DNA from: Austropuccinia psidii | Taxonomy: Eukaryota > Basidiomycota > Pucciniomycetes > Pucciniales > Sphaerophragmiaceae | Length of the DNA: 64,000 nt | Assembly: GCA_023105745.1 (NCBI GenBank) | Contig: JALGQZ010000009.1 | Location: 46,157,967-46,221,966 of the forward strand | Reading direction: 5' to 3' | In this document: one piece after another, positions 34,394 through 48,400 of the stretch | Layout: each line of letters starts with the position of its first letter | Position numbering within the stretch: the first letter of the stretch is position 1 | The notes under the pieces: generated by a model | What the model saw: only the letters and a program-made list of their open reading frames with translations | Database searches by the model: none | Told to the model about the DNA's origin: nothing | Position numbers and translations under genes: made by a program

Positions 34394-35167
34394 TTCATTT
34401 ATGGTGCTTGGTGGGGAGAGGAATTACCAAAAGTAAGTCCCACTCCTGGTATGCACCTTTTGGGGTATTCTACCCTTATCTGTTGTAAGCATCACCTTGG
34501 CCACTCTGTGAGCACTTTGCAATTTTGGACACAGATCTTGGCCTGGCCTTTTCAACATTCAATTCCAAAATTATGGCCATTTTCACTTGGACAAATGGAA
34601 CATTCACCCTTTTACTTCTTTTCCAAGTTTCCCAATTCAATTCAATCCTTAACAAGTTTGTTTTTCTTTCATGGCACTGGCGGGATTGGCAACTACCAAA
34701 CGTAAGTTCCTCTCCCGGTGTGCACTTCCCTGAGGGGTCTACAATCTGTCCAAAACATCACCTTGGCCACTTTGTGAGCACCTGGCATCAAATCTCTTTT
34801 CCAGGTACCCTGGCCACTCTCAAGTCAATTCTCAAAATCCGTGATGAAGATTGGACTCCCCCTCAAAATTTTTTCTTTTTATTTCTTTTTCTTTTATTTT
34901 CGTTCTTTATCATTTCAATTTTCCTTTATTATAATCTTTATGCCAAAATTCTACGTCAATGCAATCCTTCAACATTTTCAAAGCCAAATGTCAAGAGAAG
35001 ACTACGTCAACCTCAATTCATATGCCAACACTATTATCAGTTCAAAATTTTTCTTTTCAAAAATCAAATACCTCTGGAATCCCTCCGTCCAATCCGTCTT
35101 AATAGCCTCAACAGGCTTCTACCTTATCTTGGTGCTCAGGAGCTCACCATTCAAGGTAGGGGGGTAC
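34394..35167 (+). other. G3 3' untranslated region with duplicated module and polypurine tract
   Basis: Two diverged copies of a module of about 110 bp (from about 34399 and 34672) share GGCACTGGCGGG-like, ACCAAA[A/C]GTAAGT, TGCAC and CACCTTGGCCAC[T/C]TTGTGAGCAC parts, about 273 bp apart. G2 has the same pair. The end carries the polypurine tract AAGGTAGGGGGGTAC directly before the LTR at 35168. There is no gene; in-frame ORFs across it continue into the LTR and are not credible. Confidence 0.7.
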
Positions 35168-36830
35168 TGTCACAACCACGGGTTTTGGCCCTCCTCCTTG
35201 ATGGCTGCGGCAATCCAACCTGGAGCCCAGATGGGGCCAATTGGTCACGTCATGTCCTTTATGGCCAATTGGCCCCCTTGGGTGTTTTATGGTTTTTACG
35301 CCATAGCCCCACTCAACCATCATTTATGGCCTCAGGCCATATCCTGCCATCATTGGCCTTGTTGGCCAATTTCCAACTCACCAACCCCCAGGCCTTCATC
35401 TTTTATTTTGGGCCTGGGGGGGTCCTTTTATCTTCCAGGGGGTTCTGGACCCCCTAGCCATCATCATTGGCCCTTGGCCAACCCCTTTCATTATGGGGGT
35501 TTTGGCCTAAATGGCCTTTTTGGGCCATTTAGGCCCCCTACGGCTTCTACGGTCCATACAGACCGTGGGCCGCGGTCCGTAGGCCAATTGGGCCCCTTTT
35601 GGCCTAATCCAATGAGGCCAAAAGGGGCCAAAGGGGCCAGCCACCTAGGCCCACCTGAGCCAATTTTGGCCATGACTCCCTTGGACCCAAAAATGACCAA
35701 ATCCCTCTTGGACACCCTTTTGGGCCATAAATCCCACAGGACCCAATTTTGGCCATGGACCACCATGGCCTCTGGCAACCACCAGAGGCCACCAGATCAG
35801 CTCAGCAAAGCCTTCCCCTCAACTTAAGGGGAATTCCTTCCTTTCCTTCATGCACTCCGTACCCAAGATTGCAGGTGTGGTGCATATATGGTATTATATA
35901 CCATTATGCACCATTTTTGTTCAGCAATCCAATGTTGACGTTTTCAGGACCCAATTACACCTTTCCATTTCAAGGTCCATAATGCCAACGCCCATTTCGA
36001 AGGAGGACTTTTCAGCTCATCAGTCTGGCAATCCATGGCGGTAATTCAGAAGATCATTCAAGGATCCCAACCACCTGTATCTGCAGGAGTTGGGTTGGTA
36101 CAATTCATTCAGGATTATTCTAAGGTCAATTCTCAAGAGGTATTACATCATTTAAATCAGTTGTCAAGACATCAAGTATTCAATACTCCTTGGACAACCC
36201 AATTCATCCGTACAGGCCTTATTCAATCAACCTGTGTGGCCTTGGCCCAATTGGGCCATTTCTTATTCCACTGTGTGAATTACATCACACAGTTCAAATT
36301 TCAAGATGGCCAGAACTGTATTTCCCGATTCGGACAAAACAGTCATTGATCCACCTTCCAGGATCAATCTTTCAGCTTTTCACATATACCGGCCACCTTT
36401 CATCACCTGGGGACTTTTTCCCCAGTTAATTAATATATTGGATTTATTTTTATCCTTATTTTCTTTTACATTATTAAAGTTAATACTGATAATCTTAAGT
36501 CAGTCATTAGCACCCCTTTTCTCTTTCTTTCTTCGCCTGTCAGTGGATATTGGTGGTCATATCCTTTACTAATTCCATTGTTCTTTCTGGCAGGTTGAAA
36601 CAGTGAATTGAGGATTCACTTGGTTGGCTTCTTGGCTTTGGCTTCCTTTTATTTTGGCCTCTGGCCTCCTTCTTCTTATTCTTTGTTATCTTTGGCATAT
36701 TTGTCCTTTCTCTATTTCCTGCTTAAGAAATATATTCCATAGTATTTCTTATCACCTGTTGGAGCCCTCCAAGTGAGTTCTTGATTCCTGAGTGCCAGGC
36801 CCTCTTGCTTCCATAAGAGCCCCTGTGACA
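35168..36830 (+). repeat. G3 3' LTR
   Basis: It is 1663 bp, TGTCACAACC...CCTGTGACA, with the same hairpin (36407-36425), primer copy (36424-36437) and palindrome (35880-35911) as the 5' LTR. It differs by a short deletion (near 35648) and scattered changes, several of them CG to CA/TG in the GGTCCG-rich patch. Confidence 0.93.
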
Positions 36831-38728
36831 GAAATGAAATTACAAATATATTAATTAGGTCTATTTTTGATCTTTAAGATTAGTTACTGAATGCAAATTT
36901 TGGCTTTAGATTTTTCTTGGAGGAAGAAAAACCAGACAAGAAAATAATAGGAAACCACGAATCAAAGGAAGTATTGAGGACCAAAGCCAAAAGGCAACTG
37001 ATAGGTATACATAGATCAAGGTGAATGTACCGTCCTCAAGTATGTGTTTCAGGAAATGTTCCTTGAAAAGGAGGGTAGGTCATATTTTAGAGGTCACATG
37101 TGAGGCAAGGGAGGGTATTAGCTTTTAGATGGGGATACATTTTTCTAGAAAATTCTAGAGATGGGTGACCACTAGCTTGATGAAGAGCCATGAGTTTGAA
37201 TAACATAGATACTGTAATACAAGAAGTTGGGGCTTTGATTGATTAATAGATTCCCAGATAAAACACTTGTGGAAAGAATGATTTTGTCTTGGTTGTTAAT
37301 GAATTTCAATATTTTATCTTTAGTTGAACACAATGAGAAAATGTTTTTAAGAAGAGTGCTCATGATGAGAAGATTATTGGATAAATTTCAGAAGAGTAAA
37401 GAGTCCTTGATGATAAGGTACATGTGAGGTATGTTAAGATTGACAGTTCCAATACCTTGAGCCACCATTTTGGTTTTATCGGAAAGTAATATCTTCCTAG
37501 GAGATTCATGGAAGCTGGTAAAATATTTTCAATAATTGAAAATAAAATGAAGAATGATTTGGTCCTATTTCATGGATGTTTTAAATGTGTGTTGAGAGCA
37601 GTAGTAAGTTTGGTATTTCTTAGATATATGTAGTCTTCTTCCTTGTGTTAGGCTATAGGATTGTTCCAGCCAGGAGAGAATCAATACAAACCTTTCTGGA
37701 GAGGTTTTTTATTATCTAAGTTTTTGGAAGAGTTGTTTAAGTCGGTGGAGTTGGATTTATTGCTAAGGGAGGCAATTAGAAATTTGGAATCTTGATTGTG
37801 ATTATCTTGTCTTTGCAAGAATAGTCTTAATTATTACCAAAGATTTCTCAGAGAAGGAGACTTTGATACATCAAATTGTTTTAAGCTAATAGTGCCAATG
37901 ACTTTGAAGTGAGAAAGTAGATTGATGATAACCCACATGGCTATCATTCAGTCTATTAGAATTGAGTGCTTGGTGGCTGAGTTGTCAATAATTCCAAATA
38001 GATTTTGAGTAACATAAATGAGATATTTGATGTTATGTTCAATCTTACCAGTGGTTAAGCTATAGGAGAAAACTTTGGTAAGGTAACAGGTTTGATTATA
38101 TATGGTATTGGGGGGAAAGATTTTTGGCAATAAGTTCCAAGGAGAGGTGGGGATTATAAGAGCGCTCTAGAAAAAACTGGCTGGCCAGTCTAACAGTCTA
38201 ACATCACAATTGAGGTATAGAATGTATAGTGCTTTCTCTTTTCTACAAGGATTGAGTTTATTGGCTAATACAGCTTTCTCCTCTGTTTCCATATTAGTTA
38301 TGAAGTGATAGTAGCCAAAGAGAGTAGGAATATTTTTCATTTGAGGCTTCCAGTCTAAATATTTGGTGCTGGTAAGTTAGAGCTTCTCTGAAAGATCAAA
38401 GTTTTTATCATTCATGTTACTAAAGGTGAGATCTTTTTAAAGAGAATAAAAGTCTGGTCTCAAAATATAAAAGGAATTAGTCTTAAAAGCCAACAGAAGT
38501 CAATTACATAGAGGAATGAAGAGGACCTTTAGTAGGGCAAAAGATGCCAGTCTTAAGAACCAATGGGAGTCAGGGACAGAGTGAAACACAGTAGACCTGG
38601 AAAAAGGAGTTTAGGAATAGTTCTATTTTGAATCAAGGAAATCTCAGGTCTAGATACAAGAAGATTTTCATTTGGGTACATAACTACTGGTGTGGATAGG
38701 TTCCAACCCAATGGGGTTAAACAAATCT
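36831..38728 (-). pseudogene. Ty1/Copia gag and protease/integrase remnant
   Basis: The minus strand from about 38400 reads LTSTKYLDWKPQMKNIPTL, a Copia Gag N-terminal pattern, followed by TEEKAVLANKLNP. Further on (38130-37950) is CYLTKVFSYSLTTGKIEHNIKYL. Stops are frequent. It is the upstream half of the Copia element whose RT is at 25345-26969. The G3 insertion, with TSD GAAAT, splits it. The assignment of 36836-37900 to protease/integrase rests mainly on position. Confidence 0.62.
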
Positions 38729-40709
38729 TGTAAGGTGTGGATATGAAACTTTGATTAAAAATCAAGTACTTTTCCTGTCCTCAAAATTTGTATAAGGTAA
38801 AAATCAATTAAAAATAGTAAGAAGTATTATTTTTTAGGAAGAAACACGCCAATTTTATTGTTTATAGCTTTATGAGTATAAAACAATAATATTATAAAAA
38901 TTTATTGTTTTACCAACAATAAAAATTTATCCAAAAAAATACTCTACAAGAGATATTTTAAGGCTACAAAAGAAATTTCTTCAAGAGCAATTTTGATTGG
39001 AATTAATTGAGAAATAAACTGCAAGCAATTAATAAAAGAACAGAGTCTTTAAAAAGAATATTAAAGAGAAAATATGCCCAAAAGTGACCAGAGTGAATTT
39101 GGAAACAAAGTGACAAAGTTAACAGTGATGAAAGATGCTTTCATTCACTTTTGGGGTGGTTCAGGGGTAAAAATGATTATAAGAGTTACAAACAATGATT
39201 ATAATGATTTTTTAACGTGGTTAAAAGGTTAAAAAAGATTTAAAAAAGGTGGTTGGAATCTTTTATTGATTGGTTTAACAGTGTTTAAACTAATTAATAA
39301 AAGGAAAAGATTCTAACATGAAGAGAAAAGTGGGGCAAAGAAGACATTCTTTTATAGCCATAAATTTTCTTACTCCAAAAGTAAAATTTACTCTTGTCAG
39401 TCGTGAAAAACATTCTGACAACAGAAAAGCCAATTATGGCATCATTGAACCCTGGTTTGGACCAAAAAAGGGCTGGCTTAAGCCATTTTTAGCCATTTTA
39501 GACCCTTAAATCAGCCATTACTATAGCAATACCTGGTCTAGAGCCTTCAAAACACTTCAGAATGTGTTTAAGAGATGTAGAAACCAGTTACAACTGTTTT
39601 TACTATGATTGTTTTATCTTAAGGGTAGTTTTACCCTCTTGGCAACAGCTAAAACTACCCCAGTTGGTATCAAAACCTCATCATCAATTGAGTTCACAGA
39701 CCCTGTAACTCAATTCCAGGCCAAAAGTGATGAACCTTTGCATGAATTTTGACATCCCACACCTGTCAGCAAGGAGTTTGGGGGTCTAGCTCCCCCTTAG
39801 AGCTGGAGTTCCTTTCCCCCCCCAATTTTAATCTTTCCAATTTATTTTTCCTTTAATTCCTCATCATGTATTATACTTATAATTTACATATGTAATTCAA
39901 TTGAGTTGTACAGTACAATACAGTAATAATTGATACCTCATATGTAAATCAAAGTTCACTTATGTAATACACGCGCACATTTTGACATTTCAATTGAATT
40001 CAATTGAAAATACTTCAATTCCTCATAACTTCTAAACTAAACACAACACCTCAGTTTTAACACAAAAACTGATGGTTAACACCACATGTGGTATGAGTTC
40101 AATTAAAGTTTTGACAATTTTCAATTTTTGTATTGAAAGTACTAAAAACTTAATTTAAGCTTATTTAGAGTTGAGTTACAGAAATTTCATCCAGAGGTGA
40201 CCCCACTTTATTGTTTTTTTGGTGATTAACACCACATGCAATATGAATTAAATTAAAGTTTTGAGGATATTCAATTTTCATACAGAAAATACTAAAAACT
40301 TAATTTAAGCTTATTTAGAGTTGAGTTACAACATTTTCACCCAGAGGTGACCCCACCTGATTTTTTATGAGGACTCCAATGGTGAAATAATTTTCATATG
40401 TTTATTTATTGGATAAAAAGTTATAATAATTTTTATTTAATTTTTTTCCAAATTTATTTATTTTTTTACAATTTCGTTAAAAATTCATTTTTACTTCATT
40501 TTTTCAAGTATAAATGTAATTTTACAATTTCAAAATTTAATGTAATTTTATTTTTAAATTGTAATCAAGTTTTTCATTGTGAATATAATTTTATATTTAT
40601 ATTTTCACTTTAATTTTAATAATATAAATAAATTTATTTTATTTATATTTATATGTTAATTTTGTATTTGTGGTCTTTTGGGTATATGAAATTACCTCTA
40701 AGGCTCACA
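38729..40709 (-). mobile_element. Solo LTR of the G4 family
   Basis: The segment starts TGTAAGGTGTGGATATGAAAC and ends AAGGCTCACA, aligning end to end with the G4 LTRs (53080-54919, 61343-63182). It is 1981 bp; the extra length against 1840 bp includes a second copy of the GGTGACCCCAC block (40196 and 40346). The flanks AATCT and TATCT are a near-match TSD. It is older than G4 itself. Confidence 0.88.
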
Positions 40710-40839
40710 TATCTGGTAGGAGACAATTGGATTGTTTGTATAATAAATGATTCTAAGAATGAATAGATCTTAAGGCATACATATATACATAAGCTAACAT
40801 TAATTTAGATAGAAATTTCTTTTAAGAATCCAATTCCAT
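40710..40839. other. Unassigned AT-rich spacer
   Basis: Between the solo LTR and the first recognisable MULE-3 sequence I see nothing assignable; it may be Copia 5' sequence or decayed MULE. Confidence 0.3.
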
Positions 40840-43800
40840 AATTCAAGGGGGGGGGGAAATTGAATGTGATATTGAAGCTGTTGTGCTTGTGACCTTTTAT
40901 GAAGGTATTTCTCTTCTCTTGAATTGACTTTCAATTATTCCAAAAATTGAGGGATCTCTTTTTTATTTATTTATTTTTTCACTCCTTGAGGTCTTCCACA
41001 GCTGTTTTCTTCATTCAAGTGGGCCTTAATAATATTCTTGGTCCTCTTGAATCTTGGGAATGTGATCAAAAGGTATCTTTTGGGTTAAAAAATATTGAAA
41101 ATTTTGACTAATTGAGGTTATTTGTGCCATTTGTCTTTGAAAAAAGGTCCTTCCCGATTTCTTCAAATATATCTTTTTGGATTAATTAATTCTTTCTTTC
41201 TAAACAACTTGATCATTTTCTTGACAGCCATTATGAGAATAATATTGAAAATAAACTAAATGAATATGAAAGAAGGGTAAAAAATTGAATATGAAATATC
41301 CTTACAGGTAAATTCAAAAGACACTGTAGATGGAGGTCTGAAAGCTAAAGCCTTTAGAGCTTGGAAAGCTCCTGTTGGGTCTTGGCTTGCAAGGTATACC
41401 CTTATAGTTACTATACTTTTTGGTAAATTTTGCATATGGGGAAATTGTTGTTTTGAAATTTTCAAAGGCCATCTGAAGTGGATAATGAGAAAATTTCCCA
41501 TTTAGAGAAAAGATGTTAGGAGGGAAATTGTTGACATGAAAAAGAATTTATTTTGATATTCTGTTGATATTGTCAACAATGATAGATATGTCCATGAAAC
41601 TGTTGATAATATTACTATTAATCAACAGAAATATGACTGTTGTTTTAAAAGATAATAAATAGATTTATTATAACCACAATCTAATAATTAATTAATTATT
41701 CATTTTACGTGTCATACACTACTAGTAATTATGACATTATGCAGTAATTGTCTACAAGAGTCAATTACAACTTTTAATAATGAAATTATTTGATTATATA
41801 ATTATATTTTGCAAGAATAATTTTAAATATGATTTTTGAAGAAAACTAATACTAGAGAAAAAAAATTTAAGAGTTAATTAAAACCACTCACTAATACTCA
41901 AATGAAACCTTGAAAAAAATTGGTAGAGAGATTTAACAGATAAATCATAGATTAAAAAGATCAGAATTGCTTTGTAACAGTATTACAACAGTTTATAGTT
42001 TAATTTCCATGATATTATGCCTTTCTTAATGATTCTGAAAGATTTAAACATATAAGAAAATACTCTAAATGATACTTACTCATTAGTAATAAAGGTATAA
42101 TTGGATAATAAGATGATTTTGAAAAAAAATCAAGAGGAGGCCACTTTTAAGTCAACAAAAGCTCACAAAGGTGTGCCTGGGAGAAAACTGAGAGAAGGGT
42201 GAGTGAGAAAGCAATCATTATTCTTGTATTATTGATTGCATCATCTGTTGTCATGTAAGATTATCATAATTACTTAATTAAGGCTTTCACTTGGCTACAA
42301 ACCCATTTATGGTTAAGAATAAAAGGAGTGACAACTGTAACTTTTCTTTTAATTCAAAATAAATTTTAATTTATCAAATTTATCAAATTTATTGGAAATT
42401 TCAATGCAGGTTGTATTTTCTTTGAATTTTTGAAGATTTAGTGTTTCACATGGAACCATCAATAATGACCTGTAAGTCAAACTTTTAATTTGAATGATGA
42501 GGTGATAATTCTTTTGAGGTTTTATATAGTTTCTCCTTCTATCAGTTGGTCCTGAAAGGTTCAGAAATATTCATTAAAAATTTCATTCTTCATGAATTTT
42601 GAAGCTTTCACCTTATTTCTATGTAGAATTACAAATAGTACAGTATAGCAGGTTGCTATGAGGTAGATCAATGGAGAATATTACAAAAGGGGTTTTAATT
42701 ACTACTTTAAGTTTTATAAATAGAAAATAATTAATAATTGACATGGTTACAGGAGTCCAAGCTTCTCTTTAGCTCCTTGCCACATCAAAATAGCAGATTA
42801 TTTGCAATTTTCTTATGATTTAACAAGAGTTTGACTTGGTAACCAAGTTACAAAAAGGTTTTGTTATACTAATTTGGCCATTATCAGACATGAATCTAAG
42901 CTTTGGAGCTACCCATGTCTCAGATGCCTCAGAGGCTGGGTACCCTGGCTGTCTTTGATTTTTTATCCCCCTTAGGTATTCTCATGTCAAAAATAGTAAT
43001 TCAGGCTGCAAGACTTATATCCACTATGGGTGTACCAATTATTTATTTAAGAATACTGTAATTGTAGGTTCCAAAAAATGCATAAAACTAATCTTAGCTT
43101 ATATGCTATGTGGGATTTCTCACATTTCCATTATTTTGATGTGAAATTGAGAACAGGAAAAATTACCACAATTTCTTTAGGTGCAATTGATGATGTGGCA
43201 ATGAAGTATTTTGCATATTACAACCTAATAGAGTAAATTGCAGCTTATTCACTCTATGGATCTAACCCAGGTGAATTTTGGTGTAGAGTCCAAATCTGGC
43301 CTTACATCCATGGATTTACTTACTCACAAAAAAGTCATCCATCCTTTCTTAGATCAAAAATGATTAATTTTGATATATGAATGACTTATGGGTTACACAT
43401 AGTTTAGAATTTATTTTAATATTAATTATGGCCTATTTGCGTATGTAAAACATACCTCAAGGATCACAAATAAATTGTTTCTTGAAAATAATGTGAAGGG
43501 CTCTAATAACCTCCAGCAGAGTACCAATGGACTTTCTGGAACCAAATCTTACCCATGGCATGGGAACCTGCAACGTTTGAGGTGGAACCCACACCCAGGT
43601 GAAAATGGTAGTTTTTCCAGGAAGTAATGTAATGCTCCTTTAAAGGAAGCCAGATATTTTCAAAAGATTTCAATACTTGAGTATTTTTTGACTTTCTTCT
43701 AAATTTTCCTCAATTTCTCTTTCATATATTTTGCATTTAAGGAATAATTCCCAAATTAATTAATAACCAAATTAATTCAAATAAAAGTCAAAATTAACAG

Positions 43801-45390
43801 TGAGCCACTTAATTCCAAAGGACCATAAAATTTTCAAAATGAGTCCCATGGTCAATTTTATACATAAAATAGGAAGATAAATCTTTATTGATTTTCAAAA
43901 TGCATAAAATGAATTTTGAGTCTGGGAAGTGTTTATGAAAAGAATTATTCAAGGATAAATCCCTATCAATAACAAGAACTGAAGGTGGAAAATATTGGTG
44001 TTTTTGTAAACTTTTTGTATGTATTTATTTAATGCCTAACTATATGAGAATTCAGTTTCATTATTAATTAAACAAAAAGCCCCAGAAAAGGGCTTATTTG
44101 TTGAGCTGAATCCATAAAAATGAAAAAGGGGTATTTTGTAATTATTGGTTTTATAAGTACAATACATAAGAAGCACATGAGGAAATCCTTGAAGGAGTTT
44201 TATGGCAAGGGGGAGGGGGTGGGTGAATTAAACAAGGTAATTTGTCCCTCTATATCCCTTGCAGATGACCACACAAAATTTTCTTGTTTGAGGATGTCAA
44301 TAACAGCATCAATGGGCCTTGCCCTTGAAGTTTTTCTTTCTTTCTTTTATTGAGTTGGTTATAGATATTTTGGAGTATTACAGGCCTTTTAAGATCCCTC
44401 TGGCTAAATAATTGGGCCTCAATTTGCCTTGGAATGAGTAGTAATTACTACATCTGAGAAATTTGGCATGTATTTTTCTCATTGAATTTGCTGAAATAAG
44501 GATTAGCCATGATATTTTCAATGGCATTATGACTGTGTTCAGGATTTTTGACTTCAATATTCCAAGTGATACTCTTGGAATATTCTCCGGCATAATGTGT
44601 AAAGGGACAGTATAATTACGTTGAAGTAACTATTTTTGAGGAGTATTTGTGGGAATTTGGGGTCCCAGACCTATCACAACCTAATCAAATTTGATTTTGG
44701 GTCATATCCCCTGTGCCATGAAAATTTTTTTAATATTCTTCCAAAGAAGCTCAATGATTTGAAATTTACCTTCAATGGGGGTTGAAGAATTTTTTTTTGC
44801 AAAAATTTGAGGAATTATTTAAGAAAAATGAAAAAAGGTGGAATTTAAAGCTTATGGAATGAGAAATGAGGTTTTTGAAATATGAAAAACAGGGAATAAC
44901 AGATATGAAAGGTGAAACCAAATGGGTGAAAGCTATGGGTAATTAAAGATGGAAAGGAAAAAAAATGGAATTTGGGTTACTGGCAAAGTAAAAAAAGGTT
45001 AGAACGTTTTTCTAGGAAGGGTTTGTTTTGGAGAAAAATGGGTTATTTGAAGGAGAAACTGAAGAAAATTGGTTTTTGGTAAGATTTGATAAATGTGGTT
45101 TAGAATGGTGTTTGAGAAAAAGAAAGTTTCTTTTGCGGTGGGAAATATTTGGAATTATTTGTTTTGTGTTTTTTTTTGGGGGGGGGGATATGTGAAAAAA
45201 TATTTGAAAAAAAGGGTAAAGGGGTTTGTTTTGGGTATTTTTGGCAGGTTTTTTCCCAAAAAGGTTTTATTTTCTTTCTTGAATTTAAAAGGGGCCCAGG
45301 GAGTTCCTTATGTGTTTTTACCAAATTATGTCAAAAAAATGTAAGCTTTTAGCAGAAACAGGTAAAGGCTGAGGTGCTTTTAGCAATTTT
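40840..45390 (-). pseudogene. MULE-3: decayed minus-strand copy of the MULE-OTU element
   Basis: Aligning with the MULE-1 gene on the minus strand: the N-terminus LQPPLKVNF near 44790, transposase core stretches 44600-43930, PQTLQVPMPW and STGTLLEVIRALHI at 43680-43480, the SWIM/exon 2 end at 41520-41300, and exon 3 (KVPFDHIPKIQEDQEYY) at 41235-40840. The OTU exon is missing. A solo LTR (41577-43468) splits exon 2. TIR-like GTGTTTTTACC lies near 45314. It is far more diverged than MULE-2. Confidence 0.8.
41577..43468 (-). mobile_element. Solo LTR (G1-type family) inside MULE-3
   Basis: It aligns as the reverse complement of the solo LTR at 549-2467, including the block around the ACTAGTAGTGTAT and TGTAGACAATTACTGC words. 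The outer end TGTGATCC is at 43468 on the minus strand. A clear 5-bp TSD is not preserved, because a few bases of MULE sequence are missing on the 41577 side. No coding capacity. Confidence 0.83.
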
Positions 45391-45420
45391 CTTTATGGAA
45401 TATTAATTCCAATTTTTTTA

Positions 45421-48400
45421 GGGTGTTGGTAAGAACACGTAAGAGCTTACGTGTTTTTACTAAAAACTTACATGTTTTGGCCATAAATTGGTAAAAACAT
45501 GTAAGGGGTGCCCTGGGCCCATTTTTAATTAAAAATGAAACACAATTGGGCCTGTATTGGGCCAAAACATGCCCAAAAGAGGTTTTTTCCCTACAAAACC
45601 TCTCCAACTCCAAATTGTTTCAGGTTTTTTTTGCCCAGATCCCCCAATAAAAAACAAGCTCAAAAACCCCAATAATCCACATTATCCCCACCCCAAACCA
45701 TTGTTTTTTTTTTTTTTGGAAAAACAGCATTACCAAAGCCATTCTGCAAAGCTTTTCACACTTTTTTTTCTTTTTTTCCCCCAAAGACTGCATTTTCCAC
45801 CACAACAACCTGCTTTCAAGCCTCCAAATTTCCAATTTTTCACCTTCCCTCATCCATTAATCCCACATTTGAACCACTTTCTTTCACTCTTAACCCCTTC
45901 TGTTCATTTTTCACACCTTTTTTCACCTCTTTTTCACATTTCGAAAGGTTCTTACCCCATTCCAAATCCCCCAATTCCCCCTTTTTTTCACTTTTATACA
46001 TAATTTTCATTAGAAAAATGCTTCAAACACCCACTGAAGGTGAATTTCAACCCTTGAGCTTCTTTTGCAACATGTGCATGATATTGCCAGGGCTCAGGGG
46101 TATGCTGTGTCCACCTTGAGGTCCAATATGACCCACAACCAAATTGAAATATGTTGTGACAGGTCTGGCACCCCAAATCCCAACAAAAGCCCCTCCAAAA
46201 CAGTCACCTCAAGAAAGCTTGACTGTCCTTTTGGACTTTATGCCAGGAAATATGACAAGAGTACCACTTGGACTCTTAAAGTCAAAAATCCTGAACATAG
46301 CCATGATGCCACTGAAAATATCATGGCACATCCTGCTTTCAAGAAATTCAATGAGCAAGAAACATCTCAAATTGCTCAAATGTCTGAATCACTGCTCATG
46401 CCAAGGCAAATTCAGGCCCAATTATGCAGCCAGAGGGAGTCTGACAGGCCTGTAATCCTTCAAGACATTTACAACCAAGTCAAGAAAATAAAGAAAGACA
46501 AACTACAAGGCAGAAGGCCCATTGATGCTCTTATTGACACTCTCAAAAAAGAAAATTTTGTTTGGTCCTCTGGAAGGGATTCTGAGGGACACATTACCTC
46601 CTTGTTTTTTACTCACCCCCTGGCCATAAAGCTCCTTCATGGCTTTCCTCATGTCATTCTTATGGATTGTACTTATAAAACCAATAAGTAAAAAATGCCT
46701 CTTTTTCATATTGTTGGATTCAGCTCAACCAATAAGACCTTTTCTGGGGCTTTTTTTTTGATGAAGAATGAAAATGAAACTTTATATACTTGGGCATTGA
46801 ATCAATACATTGAAAAGGTCCTCAAAAACACCAATCTTGTTCCCCCTCCAGTTACTGTTATTGACAGGGATCTGGCCTTGAAAAACTCTATTAAGAAGCT
46901 CTTCCCAGACTCCAAAGTCATGCTATGCATTTGGCACATCAACAAGGATGTATCTGCTCATTGCATGAAGAAAATTGGTCATGGAACTTATTTTGAAAAT
47001 TGCATGGGCCTTTGGAATCAAGTAATATACTTCTTCACTTTATTTCACTTTATTTCACTTTTTTTCTTATTATTGTCTTTATTAATGACTTTGGGATTCA
47101 TTTCTCAGCTTATGTATTCATCCACTGAAAAGTCTTTCAAAGACAATTGGAAGAAGCTTCAAAAGAAAGTTAAAAACCCTGAGGTCTTGCAGTATTTGTA
47201 AAATACCTGGCTTCCTCCAAAGGAGTATTATGCGCCAGCCTGGACCAACCACCATCGCCACCTGGGTGTGGGCTCCACCTCCAGAGTTGAGGGTGCCCAT
47301 GCCATGGTTAAACTTTGGCTCCAAAGGTCCACTGGTACTCTCCTAGAGGTAGTCAGGGCTCTCCAGATGGCATTCAGAAAACAATTTATTGAAATAATCA
47401 ACAGAATCTCCAAAGAAATGATTGTCCATGTCAAGAATTTTCCTCCACACATCTGTGCCCTCAATTGCAAGGTGTCTCATTATACTCTTCAGATTACCTT
47501 TGAAAAATTCAAAACAAAATTTCCTCCAAATGAAAAATGCACCAACAAAGAAAACAAGTATAAAGGCATTCCTTGCAAGCATAGGACCCAAAAGGCATTT
47601 GCCAAGCGCCAAAGGCTTGAATTATCAGACTTCCATCCTCAATGGCATTTGAATTTGCCTGTGAGGTTTTTTTAATTTCTTCTTATTATTTTTTTCTTAT
47701 TAACTGATTTTATTTGTCATATTCTTCTCAGGCTGGTTTTCAAGGTAATGATCAAAGTGTTGAAAAAGAAAGAAAGAATGAAGCCAAGAAAATATTTGAA
47801 GACATTGGGGAAGACCTGTTTCAAAGACCAATGGCAGAAATCACTCCAATACTTCAACATTTTCAAGATGTTTTGACTGGAAAAGTCCCATTTGATCAAA
47901 TTCCCAAGAGTCAAGAGGATGATCAATATTATGAAGACCCTCTATAATGCAAGAATATCCGTGGAAGACCCCAAGGAGCCAAGAATAAAAACAAAAATCA
48001 AAAGCAAAGAGAACCTTCAAGATTTGAAATTATTGAAAGTCAATCCAAGAGAAGAGGAAGACCCCCATCAAAAGTGACCAGCACAGAAACATCAAGATCC
48101 CAGTCAAATGTCCCCTCTTCAATTATGGAAGTGGACTCATCTGAAGATTCTGAAGATTCTGAGGACTCATTATCTAAATCCATCAGTTCATCAGATTCAC
48201 TACCCTCAGCAACTGAATTAAATAAATCAGAAGTAACCCTTAGAAGGTCCAGAAGATTGGAAATTGGAAGCAAAACCTCACAAAGAAAATCACACAAGCC
48301 TGCCGCCAGTTTGAATATCTATGATTCAATTGACTTGACCTGTGAGCATTGTCAAAGCAATTATCATACAAGTGATGAATGCTCCAAGCTGTTTGTGAGT

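Larger units (their letters stand above)
26970..36830 (+). mobile_element. G3: Ty3/Gypsy chromovirus, near complete
   Basis: A 9861-bp element with LTRs 26970-28657 and 35168-36830, both TGTCACAACC...CCTGTGACA, and a perfect 5-bp TSD GAAAT (26965-26969 and 36831-36835). Order: leader, intact gag, -1 frameshift signal, pol ending in a chromodomain, 3' UTR, polypurine tract. Gag is open but pol has two small deletions and one nonsense codon, so this copy needs helper proteins. It inserted into the Copia pseudogene. Confidence 0.94.
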
